A DNA stretch of 64,000 nucleotides from Prosthecomicrobium sp. N25. Its GTDB lineage: Bacteria; Pseudomonadota; Alphaproteobacteria; Rhizobiales; Ancalomicrobiaceae. The translations under genes and the position numbers were made by a program. This document shows, one piece after another, positions 16,872 through 26,056 of the stretch (position 1 is the first letter of the stretch; each line of letters begins with the position of its first letter). The stretch lies in assembly GCF_037203705.1 (NCBI RefSeq), contig NZ_JBBCAT010000001.1, positions 2,577,418-2,641,417 on the forward strand, in the 5' to 3' direction. Under the pieces are notes generated by a model. It saw nothing but the letters and a program-made list of their open reading frames with translations. It was not told the origin of the DNA and searched no databases.

Positions 16872-18260
16872 TCAGGCCTCCGCGGCCTCCGCGCCGGCGA
16901 GCCACCCGTACGCGACGGCCGTAAGCAGGCCGTTACCGGACAGGTAGCCACTCGCCTCCGCGCCGGATACTCCGCAGGCCGCCCCGCCGGCGGCGAACAG
17001 GTTGGGAAAGGCCGTCCCGTCCCGGGCGAGAACGCGGGCCTCCGCGTCGACGACGAGGCCGCCCTGCGTGTGGAAGAGGGCGCCTGTGACCTTGACGGCG
17101 GCGAACGGTGCGGCGAGCGGCGGCACGCCCGAGAAGTCGCGCCCGAAGCCGTCCCGCGCACCGGCCGCCTTGAGGGCGGAGACCTCCGCGAAGGTGTCCG
17201 CGAGCGCGTCGGCAGGCACGTGCATGCGCGCCGCGAGGCTTTCGACGCTGTCGGCGACGATGACCGCCCCGGCCGCCTCGGCGTTGCGGAAGTCCTCGAA
17301 CTGGCGCGCGATGCCGGCGATCCGCGAATCGAAGACGGTGAACGCGACCCCGTCCGGCTGGGCGATCACCGAGGCGGCGGACTCCGAGTAGCCCCGTGCC
17401 TCGTCGGCGAAGCGGCGGCCGAGCCGGTTCACCTGGAACCCGCCCTCCGTGATGGTCGCCCAGGTGATCAGGATGCCGTGCGGATGCGCCACCGAGCCGT
17501 GCCCCTGGTGGCCGGACAGGTGCCGGGTCGCCGCCCCGAGCGCCTCGCCCCACAGGAGCGCGTCGCCCTGGTTGCCCGGGTGCCCGAAATAGAGCGCGTC
17601 CCTCAGCGCCGGGATATGCGCGGCGACGAGATCCCGGTTGCCGCCGTAGCCGTTGCAGGCGAGCACCAGGGCGCGGCAGCCGATCCGGTCCGTGGAGCCG
17701 TCCGGGCGCACGAGCCCGACGCCCGTGATCCGCCGGCCCGCGACATGGAGCGTGGTGGCCGTCGCCTCGGTGACGATCGCCACGCCGGCGGCCTCGGCCG
17801 CGCTCCGCAGCCGGTCCATCAGCTCCGCCCCAGACCGGCTCGGAAGCCCGTGCATCCGGCGCGCCGAGTGGCCCGGATAGGTGAAGTTGTCGATGACCGA
17901 GAAGGGCAGCCCGTGCCGGTCGGCGAGCCACTCGAGCGCATCGCCCACCACGTCGACCACCCGCTCCACGGCTGCCCGGTCCGGTTCGCCATGGGCCTTG
18001 GCCAGGATATCGCTCACGAATCCGGCCTTGCTGTCCCGGATCCCGGCCTCCCTCTGGAACCGAGTGCCCGCGGCCGGGATGAGCCCGGCCGACAGCGCCG
18101 TCGAGCCGCTCGGGACCGGGTCGCGCTCGATCACCACCACCTCGGCCCCGGCTTCCCGGGCCCGGAGCGCGGCCACGAGCCCGGCCGCGCCCGCGCCGAT
18201 CACCAGGACGTCGCAGGTCGCCTCGAACGCCGTTCCGTCATCCTGCTCGATCCGTGCCAT
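16872..18260 (-). CDS. FAD-dependent oxidoreductase, fumarate reductase/tricarballylate dehydrogenase-like
   Basis: A 462-residue flavoprotein of the succinate dehydrogenase/fumarate reductase flavoprotein superfamily. The N-terminal dinucleotide fold CDVLVIGAGAAGLVAALRA is followed by ERDPVPSGSTALSAG. A capping domain with the RRFADEARGYSES region follows, and the C-terminal FLFAAGGAACGVSGA-like segment closes the FAD site. Members desaturate or reduce dicarboxylates, tricarballylate and 3-ketosteroids. ATG at 18260 is preferred; an in-frame GTG at 18281 has no ribosome site. It is divergent from the GntR-type regulator at 18370, which probably controls it together with the long operon to the right. 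Confidence 0.85.
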   Translation of the reverse strand: MARIEQDDGTAFEATCDVLVIGAGAAGLVAALRAREAGAEVVVIERDPVPSGSTALSAGLIPAAGTRFQREAGIRDSKAGFVSDILAKAHGEPDRAAVERVVDVVGDALEWLADRHGLPFSVIDNFTYPGHSARRMHGLPSRSGAELMDRLRSAAEAAGVAIVTEATATTLHVAGRRITGVGLVRPDGSTDRIGCRALVLACNGYGGNRDLVAAHIPALRDALYFGHPGNQGDALLWGEALGAATRHLSGHQGHGSVAHPHGILITWATITEGGFQVNRLGRRFADEARGYSESAASVIAQPDGVAFTVFDSRIAGIARQFEDFRNAEAAGAVIVADSVESLAARMHVPADALADTFAEVSALKAAGARDGFGRDFSGVPPLAAPFAAVKVTGALFHTQGGLVVDAEARVLARDGTAFPNLFAAGGAACGVSGAEASGYLSGNGLLTAVAYGWLAGAEAAEA

Positions 18261-18280
18261 GGCTGCCGCGACCTCATTCA

Positions 18281-18321
18281 CCTGTCTGCTCTTGACGACA
18301 GGAGAATGTACTATTTCTAAT
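18281..18321. promoter_or_regulatory. Candidate promoter and operator of the GntR-led operon
   Basis: TTGACG (18292-18297) and TCTAAT (18316-18321) form a sigma-70-like pair with an 18-bp spacer reading rightward. An inverted repeat CCTGTC-N10-GACAGG (18281-18302) overlaps the -35 box, and an imperfect GTA...TAC palindrome covers the -10 region. Both are plausible binding sites for the GntR/HutC regulator encoded 49 bp downstream, or for RNA polymerase on the opposite strand serving the flavoprotein gene. Confidence 0.45.
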
Positions 18322-18369
18322 ACCGCCGTGAAGCCCCGAGGCGGGGCGCCGTGAACGGGAGCGCGGCTG

Positions 18370-19212
18370 GTGGACGCCGTCGAATCCTCGAAGACCCACC
18401 GGCTCTATCTGCTCCTGAAGGAGCGGATCCTGTCGGGCGCGCTGGCGCCGGGCGAACGGCTCCCCGGCGAGCCGAGCCTCGCGGCCGCCCACGGTCTCTC
18501 CCGCGTCACCGTGCGCCGCGCGCTCGACGGCCTCGCCCGCGACGGTCTCGTCACCCGCCTGCCGGGGACCGGCACCTTCGTCAGCGAGCCGCCCGGCCGG
18601 CCGAAGGTGGTGGCCGACCTCGCCAACATGTTCGCCCATCTCGTGGCGATGGGCCGGGCCACCAAGGTCAAGCTCCTGTCCTTCTCCTACGTCGTGCCGC
18701 CGCCCGCCGTCGCCGCCCAGCTCCACTTGGCCCCCGGCGAGCGCACCCAGGCCTCGCTGCGCGTGCGCTACTACGAGGACGTGCCCTTCTCGTATCTCTC
18801 CACCCACGTGCCCGAGCGGATCGGCGTCACCTATTCCGAGGCCGATCTCGCCAACCGTCCGCTGCTCGAGCTCCTGGAGCGGTCGGGCGTGGTGGCGGCG
18901 CGCGCCGAGCAGACGATCTCCGCCACGCTGGCCGGGCCCGAGAGCGCGGCGGCCCTCGGCGTCGAGCTCGGCTCGCCGCTCATCTCGCTGACCCGCATCG
19001 TTCTCGACCAGGAGGGCAGGGGCGTCGAGCATCTCTCGGCGCTCTACCGGCCCGACCAGCACGCCTTTCACATGGAGCTCGTCCGCGCCGGCGACGGCCT
19101 GGACAGGCATTGGCGGCCGACCACCGGGGCACCGTCGCCGGCCGCCAACGTCAACGCGACCGGCAGCGCCCCCGCGCAACGCCCGAAGGTCCGACCAGGG
19201 AGGAAGACATGA
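18370..19212 (+). CDS. GntR-family transcriptional regulator, HutC/UTRA type
   Basis: A 280-residue regulator with an N-terminal GntR winged helix (residues 8-75: LLLKERILSGALAPGERLPGE then LSRVTVRRALDGLARDGLV). A C-terminal UTRA ligand-binding domain spans about 90-240. The start is GTG at 18370 with GGGAGC upstream. The C-terminus carries a basic extension of about 35 residues. Its stop overlaps the next start by ATGA, so the regulator is translationally coupled to the importer it presumably controls. HutC-type proteins usually repress and are released by a pathway metabolite. Confidence 0.9.
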   Translation: MDAVESSKTHRLYLLLKERILSGALAPGERLPGEPSLAAAHGLSRVTVRRALDGLARDGLVTRLPGTGTFVSEPPGRPKVVADLANMFAHLVAMGRATKVKLLSFSYVVPPPAVAAQLHLAPGERTQASLRVRYYEDVPFSYLSTHVPERIGVTYSEADLANRPLLELLERSGVVAARAEQTISATLAGPESAAALGVELGSPLISLTRIVLDQEGRGVEHLSALYRPDQHAFHMELVRAGDGLDRHWRPTTGAPSPAANVNATGSAPAQRPKVRPGRKT

Positions 19213-20414
19213 CCGAAGTCACCCGCCGTACGCTTCTGAAGGCCGGCAGCGCCACCGGCGCCGTGCTGGCCATGCCCGCCGTGCTCCGGGCCCAGCCCGC
19301 GCCGGTGAGGATCGGCATCCTGCAGCCCGTCACCGGCGCCCTCGCGCAGGACGGCGAATACGGCCGCCTCGGCGCCCAGATCGCCTTCGACGAGATCAAC
19401 GCGGCCGGCGGCCTCAAGGCGCTCGGCGGCGCCAAGCTGGAGATGGTCTTCGGCGACGCGCGCTCGACGCCCGAGGGCGGCACCCAGGAGGTGGAACGCA
19501 TGGAGGCCGAGAAGGTGGCCGCGATCGTCGGCGGCTTCGCGTCGCCCATCGTGCTCGCCGCCTCCCAGGCCGCGAGCCGATACGCCATCCCGTACATCTG
19601 CGACGTCGGCGTCGCGGACAACATCGTCACCCGCGGCCTGACCAACACCTTCCGATTCGGCCCGGGCTTCGGCATCGTCACGTCGACCGCGCTCGACAAC
19701 CTCGTGAAGCTCAACGAGGCCGCCGGCAAACCCGCCAAGACCGTGGTGATCGTCCACGAGGACGGCCTCTTCGGCTCCGGCATGGCGAAGCTCCTGCAGG
19801 CGCAGCTCCCCGGCCGCGGCTTCGAGATCCTGGAGACCATCGCGCATCCGACGCCCTCGCGCGACATGTCCAACGTGGCGCTGCGCATCCGGGCCCTCAA
19901 CCCGGACCTCGTCATCCCGTCGAGCTACTACGCCGAATTCGTGCTGCTCGCCCGCACCATGCAGCAGCAGCGCATCCGGCCGAAGGGCATCTACGCCATC
20001 CTCAACGGCGCGGCCTCCAACTTCCGTTTCGTCAAGGAATTCCCGGACGCCGCCAACCTGGTGATGGACTGCAACCACTGGGCCGACCCGCGCAAGCCGA
20101 AGACCGCCGAGGTCCGCAAGCTCGCCGAGGCCGGCGGCCGCTTCTGGCTCTACAACACGGCCCTCAACTACTCCTGCGTGAAGCTCCTCGCCGACGCGAT
20201 CGAGCGTGCCGGGTCGACGGACCGCGCCAAGGTCACCGAGGCGATCGCCAACTCGACCTTCGCCGACCACATCATGCCCTACGGCCCGACGAAGTTCGTC
20301 AACGGCCAGAACCAGGGCGCCGCCCCGGTCAACACCCAGGTGCAGAACGGCGACATCAAGGTGATCTTCCCGGACGCCTTCGCGGACGCCAAGCCGATCT
20401 TCCCGGCGACCTGA
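19209..20414 (+). CDS. Branched-chain amino-acid-type ABC binding protein
   Basis: A 401-residue periplasmic type-I binding protein of the LivJ/LivK kind. The N-terminus is a twin-arginine-like signal (RRTLLKAGSATGAVLAMPAV). The mature part begins VRIGILQPVTGALAQDGEYG. Liv-type binding proteins in Alphaproteobacteria carry many ligands besides leucine: aromatic acids, ureides, amides. The coupled catabolic genes downstream suggest such a ligand here. ATGA overlap with the regulator gene fixes the start. Confidence 0.9.
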   Translation: MTEVTRRTLLKAGSATGAVLAMPAVLRAQPAPVRIGILQPVTGALAQDGEYGRLGAQIAFDEINAAGGLKALGGAKLEMVFGDARSTPEGGTQEVERMEAEKVAAIVGGFASPIVLAASQAASRYAIPYICDVGVADNIVTRGLTNTFRFGPGFGIVTSTALDNLVKLNEAAGKPAKTVVIVHEDGLFGSGMAKLLQAQLPGRGFEILETIAHPTPSRDMSNVALRIRALNPDLVIPSSYYAEFVLLARTMQQQRIRPKGIYAILNGAASNFRFVKEFPDAANLVMDCNHWADPRKPKTAEVRKLAEAGGRFWLYNTALNYSCVKLLADAIERAGSTDRAKVTEAIANSTFADHIMPYGPTKFVNGQNQGAAPVNTQVQNGDIKVIFPDAFADAKPIFPAT

Positions 20415-20432
20415 CCGACGCCGGACGCCTCC

Positions 20433-20455
20433 GCCGCCCGGCCCGGCCGGGCGGC
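20433..20455 (+). terminator. Intra-operon GC stem-loop after the binding-protein gene
   Basis: A perfect 11-bp inverted repeat (GCCGCCCGGCC / GGCCGGGCGGC around one base) followed by CTTTCCCC, 18 bases after the stop at 20414 and 29 bases before the permease gene. It could attenuate transcription into the permeases or stabilise the upstream mRNA, giving more binding protein than membrane parts. A similar structure is found at 34455. Confidence 0.5.
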
Positions 20456-20484
20456 TTTCCCCATGCGCGAGACCCCGAAAGCCG

Positions 20485-21357
20485 ATGCTCCCCATCGACA
20501 TCTTCCTGTCGGCGCTTGCCAACGGACTGATGACCGGCGCGGTCTACGCCCTGGTGGCGCTCGGCCTGACGCTCGTCTACGGGGTCCTGCACATTATCAA
20601 CTTCGCCCACGGCGCCACGCTGACCGCCGCCATGTACGCCGTCTGGGTCGCCCACGACCGCTTCGGGCTCGATCCCTACGTGGCGGTCTTCCCCCTGACG
20701 GTCCTCTTCTTCGCGCTCGGCTACGCGCTGCAGCGCTACGTCATCGGCCCGGCCAGCCACGGCTCCGACAGCAACATCCTGCTCGTCACGCTCGGCCTGT
20801 CGATCCTCATCGAGAACGCGCTCCTCGCAGGCTTCCGGTCCGACACCCGCTCCATCGACGTGCCCTACGGCTTCTCCGTGGTCGAGATCGGCGCTCTCTT
20901 CCTGTCGCTGCCGAAGGTGATCGCCTTCGCGGCCTCCTTCGTGGTGGCCGGCCTGCTCTGGCTCCTCATGGCGCACACCGACATCGGCAAGGCGATCCGG
21001 GCCGTGTCCCGGGAGAAGACCGGCGCGGCGCTCTCCGGCATCCATGTGGAACACGTCTACGCCGTCACCTTCGGGCTCGGCGCCGCCTGCCTGGCGATCG
21101 CCGCCGCGCTCCTCATGCCGACCTTCCTGGTCAATCCGCGCGTCGGCAACGCCTTCGTGCTCGTCGCCTTCACGATCGTGGTCCTCGGCGGCATGGGCTC
21201 CGTCGCCGGCGCGCTCCTCGGCGGCCTGATCATCGGCGTGGTCGAAAGCCTGTCCGGCCTCTATTTCGGCGAGAGCCTGGGGCAGATCGGCATCTTTCTC
21301 ATCTTCATCCTGGTCCTGCTCGTGCGGCCCTCCGGCCTCTTCGGAGCGCGGGCATGA
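20485..21357 (+). CDS. livH: Branched-chain amino-acid-type ABC permease LivH
   Basis: A 290-residue inner-membrane permease of the LivH family. The opening MLPIDIFLSALANGLMTGAV and YALVALGLTLVYGVLHIINFAHGA are diagnostic, and eight or so hydrophobic segments follow. The loop GKAIRAVSREKTGAALSGI lies in the ATPase-contact position. The stop overlaps livM by ATGA. It forms the membrane channel with LivM. Confidence 0.94.
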   Translation: MLPIDIFLSALANGLMTGAVYALVALGLTLVYGVLHIINFAHGATLTAAMYAVWVAHDRFGLDPYVAVFPLTVLFFALGYALQRYVIGPASHGSDSNILLVTLGLSILIENALLAGFRSDTRSIDVPYGFSVVEIGALFLSLPKVIAFAASFVVAGLLWLLMAHTDIGKAIRAVSREKTGAALSGIHVEHVYAVTFGLGAACLAIAAALLMPTFLVNPRVGNAFVLVAFTIVVLGGMGSVAGALLGGLIIGVVESLSGLYFGESLGQIGIFLIFILVLLVRPSGLFGARA

Positions 21358-22349
21358 AGGGCGCCACCCCCTATCTCCCGATCCTCGTCGCCGTCGCGGC
21401 CTTGGCCGTGCTGCCGGTCTCGGCGACCTCGAACACGCTGCTCAACTTCCTGACCTTCGCCCTCATCGTGACCCTCGCGGCACAGGGCTGGAACCTGCTC
21501 GCCGGCTACGGCGGGCAGTTCTCCTTCGGGCATGCGGCCTTCTTCGGCACGGGCGCCTACGCGATGGCGCTCCTGCAGGTGCGCTTCGGCGTGAACGCCT
21601 GGGCGGCCCTGCCGGTCGCCGTGCTGCTCGGCGCCGCGGTCGGCTTCGCGATCGGCTTTCTCGCCTTCCGGGCCCGGCTCCGCGGCGCCTATTTCGCCCT
21701 GGTGACGCTCGCCTTCGCGGAGGTCTTCCGCATCCTCGCCAACGCCTGGGCCTTCACGGGCGGCGCCGCCGGCGTGCTGGTGCCGCTGCGCCTGCAGGTC
21801 TCCGCCATGCAGTTCGAGGACAAGCGCGCGCTCTACTGGCTGGCGCTCGGCTTCGTGGCCGCCGTGCTGGTCCTGACCGCCGCCGTCGCCCGCTCGCGCT
21901 TCGGCGCCCGCCTCGTCGCGCTGCGCGAGAACGAGGACGCCGCCCGCGCGCTCGGGGTCGACACGCTCCGGGTGAAGCTCGGCGCCATCACGCTCTCGGC
22001 CGGCATCACCGCGCTCGCCGGCTGCCTCTACACCCAGAAGTTCCTCTATCTCGACGCCGGCCTCGCCTACGGCACCTGGATCTCGGTCGAAGCCCTGCTG
22101 GCGCCGATCGTCGGCGGCCTCGGCACCGTCTTCGGCCCCCTCATCGGCGCCCTGGTGCTGCTCGGCCTTGGCGAGACGACCAAGATCGCCATCGGACATG
22201 TCCTTTCCGGCTCGCTGCCGGGCATCGACCTCGTCGTCTTCGGGGCCCTGCTCGTGCTGGTCGTCGCCTATGCGCCGAACGGCGTGATCGGCCTCGCCGA
22301 CCGGCTCCTCCGGCGCCGGCCCCGACCGGCCGGGGAGGGCGCCCCATGA
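21354..22349 (+). CDS. livM: Branched-chain amino-acid-type ABC permease LivM
   Basis: A 331-residue permease of the LivM family with the hallmark segments GWNLLAGYGGQFSFGHAAFFGTGAYA and RGAYFALVTLAFAEVFRI. The cytoplasmic loop is LVALRENEDAARALGVDTLRVKL and the conserved late segment is APIVGGLGTVFGPLIGA. It is coupled on both sides: ATG inside the livH stop and stop overlapping the livG start. Confidence 0.94.
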   Translation: MKGATPYLPILVAVAALAVLPVSATSNTLLNFLTFALIVTLAAQGWNLLAGYGGQFSFGHAAFFGTGAYAMALLQVRFGVNAWAALPVAVLLGAAVGFAIGFLAFRARLRGAYFALVTLAFAEVFRILANAWAFTGGAAGVLVPLRLQVSAMQFEDKRALYWLALGFVAAVLVLTAAVARSRFGARLVALRENEDAARALGVDTLRVKLGAITLSAGITALAGCLYTQKFLYLDAGLAYGTWISVEALLAPIVGGLGTVFGPLIGALVLLGLGETTKIAIGHVLSGSLPGIDLVVFGALLVLVVAYAPNGVIGLADRLLRRRPRPAGEGAP

Positions 22350-23111
22350 ACGGGCCGCTGCTCCGGGTCGAGGCCGTCACCAAGCGCTTCGGCGGCCTCG
22401 TCGCCGTCGACGCCGCCTCCGTGGCGGTCGCCGAGGGCTCGATCACCGGCCTCATCGGCCCGAACGGCGCCGGCAAGACCACCCTCTTCGCGGTGATCTC
22501 CGGCTTCGAGGCGCCGACGGCCGGCCGGATCCTGTTCCGGGGCGCCGACGTCACCGCGGAGCCCGTGCACCGGCGCACGCTCGCCGGCATCGCCCGGACG
22601 TTCCAGATCGTGCAGCCCTTCGCGGGGCTCTCCGTCCGCGAGAACATCGCCGTGGGCGCCTACCTGCGCCATCCCGCGCGCGCCGACGCGCTCGCCCATG
22701 CGGAGGCGGTCGGCCGGGCGGTCGGCCTCGGCCCGCTGCTCGACCAGCCGGCCGGGGCCTTGACGGTGGCCGGGCGCAAGCGCCTGGAACTCGCCCGCGC
22801 GCTCGCCACCGACCCGAAGCTCCTCCTGCTCGACGAGGTGCTGGCCGGCCTGAACCCGTCCGAGATCCGCGACATGATCCCGGTGGTCCGCCGCATCCGC
22901 GACGGCGGCGTCACCATCCTGATGGTCGAGCACGTGATGCAGGCGGTCATGAGCCTCTGCGACACCGTCCACGTGCTCGCCCAGGGCCGCCTGATCGCCG
23001 CCGGCACGCCCGCCGAGGTGGCCCGCGACCCGGCCGTCATGGAGGCCTATCTCGGCCACGGCGCCGCCGCGCGCATCGCCGCTGCGGCGGCCGGGACCGC
23101 GGGGGCCGCCC

Positions 23112-23119
<8 letters not shown>
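22346..23119 (+). CDS. livG: Branched-chain amino-acid-type ABC ATPase LivG
   Basis: A 257-residue ATPase with Walker A GPNGAGKT near residue 40, the LivG-typical ARTFQIVQPF Q-loop, and Walker B KLLLLDEVLAGLNPSE. The ABC signature, usually LSGGQ or LSYGQ, reads LTVAGRKRLELARAL; this looser form occurs in some LivG proteins. The last 20 residues are Ala-rich. It overlaps livF by 8 bp. Confidence 0.93.
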
Positions 23120-23813
<694 letters not shown>

Positions 23814-23816
23814 ACC

Positions 23817-25190
23817 ATGGCCATCGTCACCCCCGGCGTCGTCCCCGCCTCGGTCCTGGTCACCCACCGGCGCCCCGAGTGGCTCGACACCTTCGCCCGC
23901 TTCGCCCGTAGGACCCGCTTCGCCGACCTGCCCGACGAGGTCGTGTCGCGCACGCGCCTCGTCGTGCTGGATTGCATCGGGGCGATCCTCGCCGGCCGGC
24001 GCGAGCCCGAGGTCGCCGAGGCCGGGCGGCGGCTCTCCCGCACCGGCAAGCCGGGCTCGCGCCTGATGCGCGCCTTCCTGAACGGCACGGCCGGGACCAT
24101 GCTGGAGATCGACGAGGGCAACCAGTATGCCCGCGGCCACCCCGGCATCCACGTGGTGCCGGCGGTGCTGGCGCTCGCGGGCGGGCGCAAGGTGACGGGC
24201 GCGGACGCCATCGTGGCGACGGCGCTCGGCTACGAGATCGGCGCCCGCATCGGCATCGCGTCGAAGCTGCGCGTCACTATGCATCCGCACGGCACCTGGG
24301 GCACGGTTGGCGCGGCGCTCGCGGTCGCCCGTCTGCGCGGCGCCTCCGCGCGCGAGATCGCCGAGACCGTCAACGTGGCCTCCTCGCTCGGCCTGACGAC
24401 GAGCCGCCGCACCATGCTCGAGGGCGCGACGGTCCGGAACACCTATGCGGGCTTCTCCAACATGCTCGGCATCATGGCCCACGACCTCGTCCGCGCCGGC
24501 TTCACCGGCGAAGCGGACGGGGTGGCGGCCGTCTACGGCGGCATCGCGGCCGACGACTGGCGCCCCGAGGAGATGACCCGCGACCTCGGCACCCGCTGGG
24601 AGATCGCCCGCAACTACTTCAAGCGCCATGCCGCCTGCCGCTACAACCACGGTGCCCTGGACGCGTTGGGCGAGATCGTCGCCCGGGCCGGCGGGCGGAT
24701 CGACCCGGCCTCGGTCGCCGCCATCGAGGTGAAGACCTACGTCTGGGCCGCCCAGCTCGACCACCCCGAGCCGGCCAGCATGCTGGCCGCCAAGTTCTCC
24801 ATGCCGTTCTCGCTGGCGACCTTCATCGTCAACGGCGCCGCCTCCCTCGACGCCTTCCGCGACCCGGCCCGGCGCGACGAGGCCACCCGGGCGCTCGCCC
24901 GGCTCGTGCGCGTCGACGAGGATCCGGCCCTGACCGCGAAGCTCCCCGGCCTGCGCCCCGCCCGCGTCACCGTCAGCCTGAAGGACGGGCGCACCTTCAG
25001 CGCCGAGGCGCTCACCAACAAGGGCGACACCGAGGACCCCTACACGGCCGACGAGGTCGTGGCCAAATTCATGGAGGTCGCATCGCCCTCCGTCGGCCCG
25101 GGGCGGGCGGAGGACATCGTCCGCCACGGGCTCGCCCTCGACAGCGCCGCCTCGCTCGCCGACCTCCTCGAACTCTGCGAGACCCGATGA
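23817..25190 (+). CDS. MmgE/PrpD-family protein
   Basis: A 457-residue MmgE/PrpD-fold protein. The family contains 2-methylcitrate dehydratase, cis-aconitate decarboxylase and iminodisuccinate epimerase, all working on small polycarboxylates. Family features include LDCIGAILAGRREPEVAEAG, GNQYARGHPGIHVVPAVLALA and the KRHAACRYNHGALDAL region. It starts three bases after livF and overlaps the lyase gene by ATGA. Within the operon it could dehydrate or isomerise a tri- or dicarboxylate intermediate. The exact reaction cannot be read from the sequence. Confidence 0.85.
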   Translation: MAIVTPGVVPASVLVTHRRPEWLDTFARFARRTRFADLPDEVVSRTRLVVLDCIGAILAGRREPEVAEAGRRLSRTGKPGSRLMRAFLNGTAGTMLEIDEGNQYARGHPGIHVVPAVLALAGGRKVTGADAIVATALGYEIGARIGIASKLRVTMHPHGTWGTVGAALAVARLRGASAREIAETVNVASSLGLTTSRRTMLEGATVRNTYAGFSNMLGIMAHDLVRAGFTGEADGVAAVYGGIAADDWRPEEMTRDLGTRWEIARNYFKRHAACRYNHGALDALGEIVARAGGRIDPASVAAIEVKTYVWAAQLDHPEPASMLAAKFSMPFSLATFIVNGAASLDAFRDPARRDEATRALARLVRVDEDPALTAKLPGLRPARVTVSLKDGRTFSAEALTNKGDTEDPYTADEVVAKFMEVASPSVGPGRAEDIVRHGLALDSAASLADLLELCETR

Positions 25191-26056
25191 TCCAGTCCCT
25201 CAAGGCGCGCCTCCGGGCGAAGCCCATCCTGCTCGCACCGGGCGTCTACGACCCGCTGACCGCGCTCCTCGCCGCCCGTGCCGGCGCCGAGGCGCTCTAC
25301 GTGTCGGGCGCCGCGATCTCCTACACGCGCCTCGGCCGGCCCGACATCGGGCTCGCCACCATGACGGAGGTGGCCGAGACCGTCGCGCTCATCCGCGACC
25401 GGGTGGCGACCCCGCTCGTGGTCGACGCCGACAACGGCCACGGCAATGCCCTCAACATGCAGCGCACCATGCGGCTCTACGAGCGCGCGGGCGCGAACGC
25501 CCTGCAGATCGAGGACCAGAGCTACCCGAAGCGCTGCGGCCACCTCGCCGAGAAGCGGCTGATCTCCGCGGCCGAGATGGCGGGCAAGATCAAGGCGGCC
25601 GTTGACGCGCGCGCCAGCGCCGAAACCCTCGTCATCGCCCGGACCGACGCGATCGCGGTGGAGGGCTTCGACGCGGCCGTCGAACGCGCCTCCCGCTATG
25701 CCGAGGCCGGTGCCGACGCGCTCTTCGTCGAGGCGCCGGGCTCGCGCGACCAGCTGGCCGCGGTCGCCGCCGCGCTGGGCACCCGGCTGCCCCTGATGGC
25801 CAACATGGTCGAGGGCGGCCGGACGCCCCTCTTCACCGCCGCCGAACTGGAGGCGCTCGGCTACGCGCTGGTGATCTTTCCGGGCGGCATCGTGCGGGCC
25901 GTCGCCCGCGCCGCGGAGGAGTTCTACGCCACGCTCCTGCGCGACGGCGGCACCGGTGCCTTCCGCAACCGCATGTTCGACTTCGAGGCCCTGAACGCCA
26001 CCATCGGCACGCCCGAGATGCTGGCGATCGGCAAGCGCTACGAGGGCGGCGAATGA
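25187..26056 (+). CDS. Isocitrate lyase/PEP mutase-family C-C lyase (methylisocitrate or dimethylmalate lyase-like)
   Basis: A 289-residue TIM-barrel enzyme. Visible features are the opening APGVYDPLTALLAARAGAEALYVSG, the Mg-binding acidic run VVDADNGHGN and the KRCGH motif near residue 108, which marks the C-C-bond-cleaving branch (PrpB, 2,3-dimethylmalate lyase) with its catalytic cysteine. Such enzymes split 2-methylisocitrate, dimethylmalate or oxaloacetate to pyruvate or glyoxylate plus an acid. Together with the LeuC/LeuD-type hydratase at 30463 this matches the last two steps of dimethylmaleate-type degradation. ATGA overlaps occur at both ends. Confidence 0.88.
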   Translation: MIQSLKARLRAKPILLAPGVYDPLTALLAARAGAEALYVSGAAISYTRLGRPDIGLATMTEVAETVALIRDRVATPLVVDADNGHGNALNMQRTMRLYERAGANALQIEDQSYPKRCGHLAEKRLISAAEMAGKIKAAVDARASAETLVIARTDAIAVEGFDAAVERASRYAEAGADALFVEAPGSRDQLAAVAAALGTRLPLMANMVEGGRTPLFTAAELEALGYALVIFPGGIVRAVARAAEEFYATLLRDGGTGAFRNRMFDFEALNATIGTPEMLAIGKRYEGGE

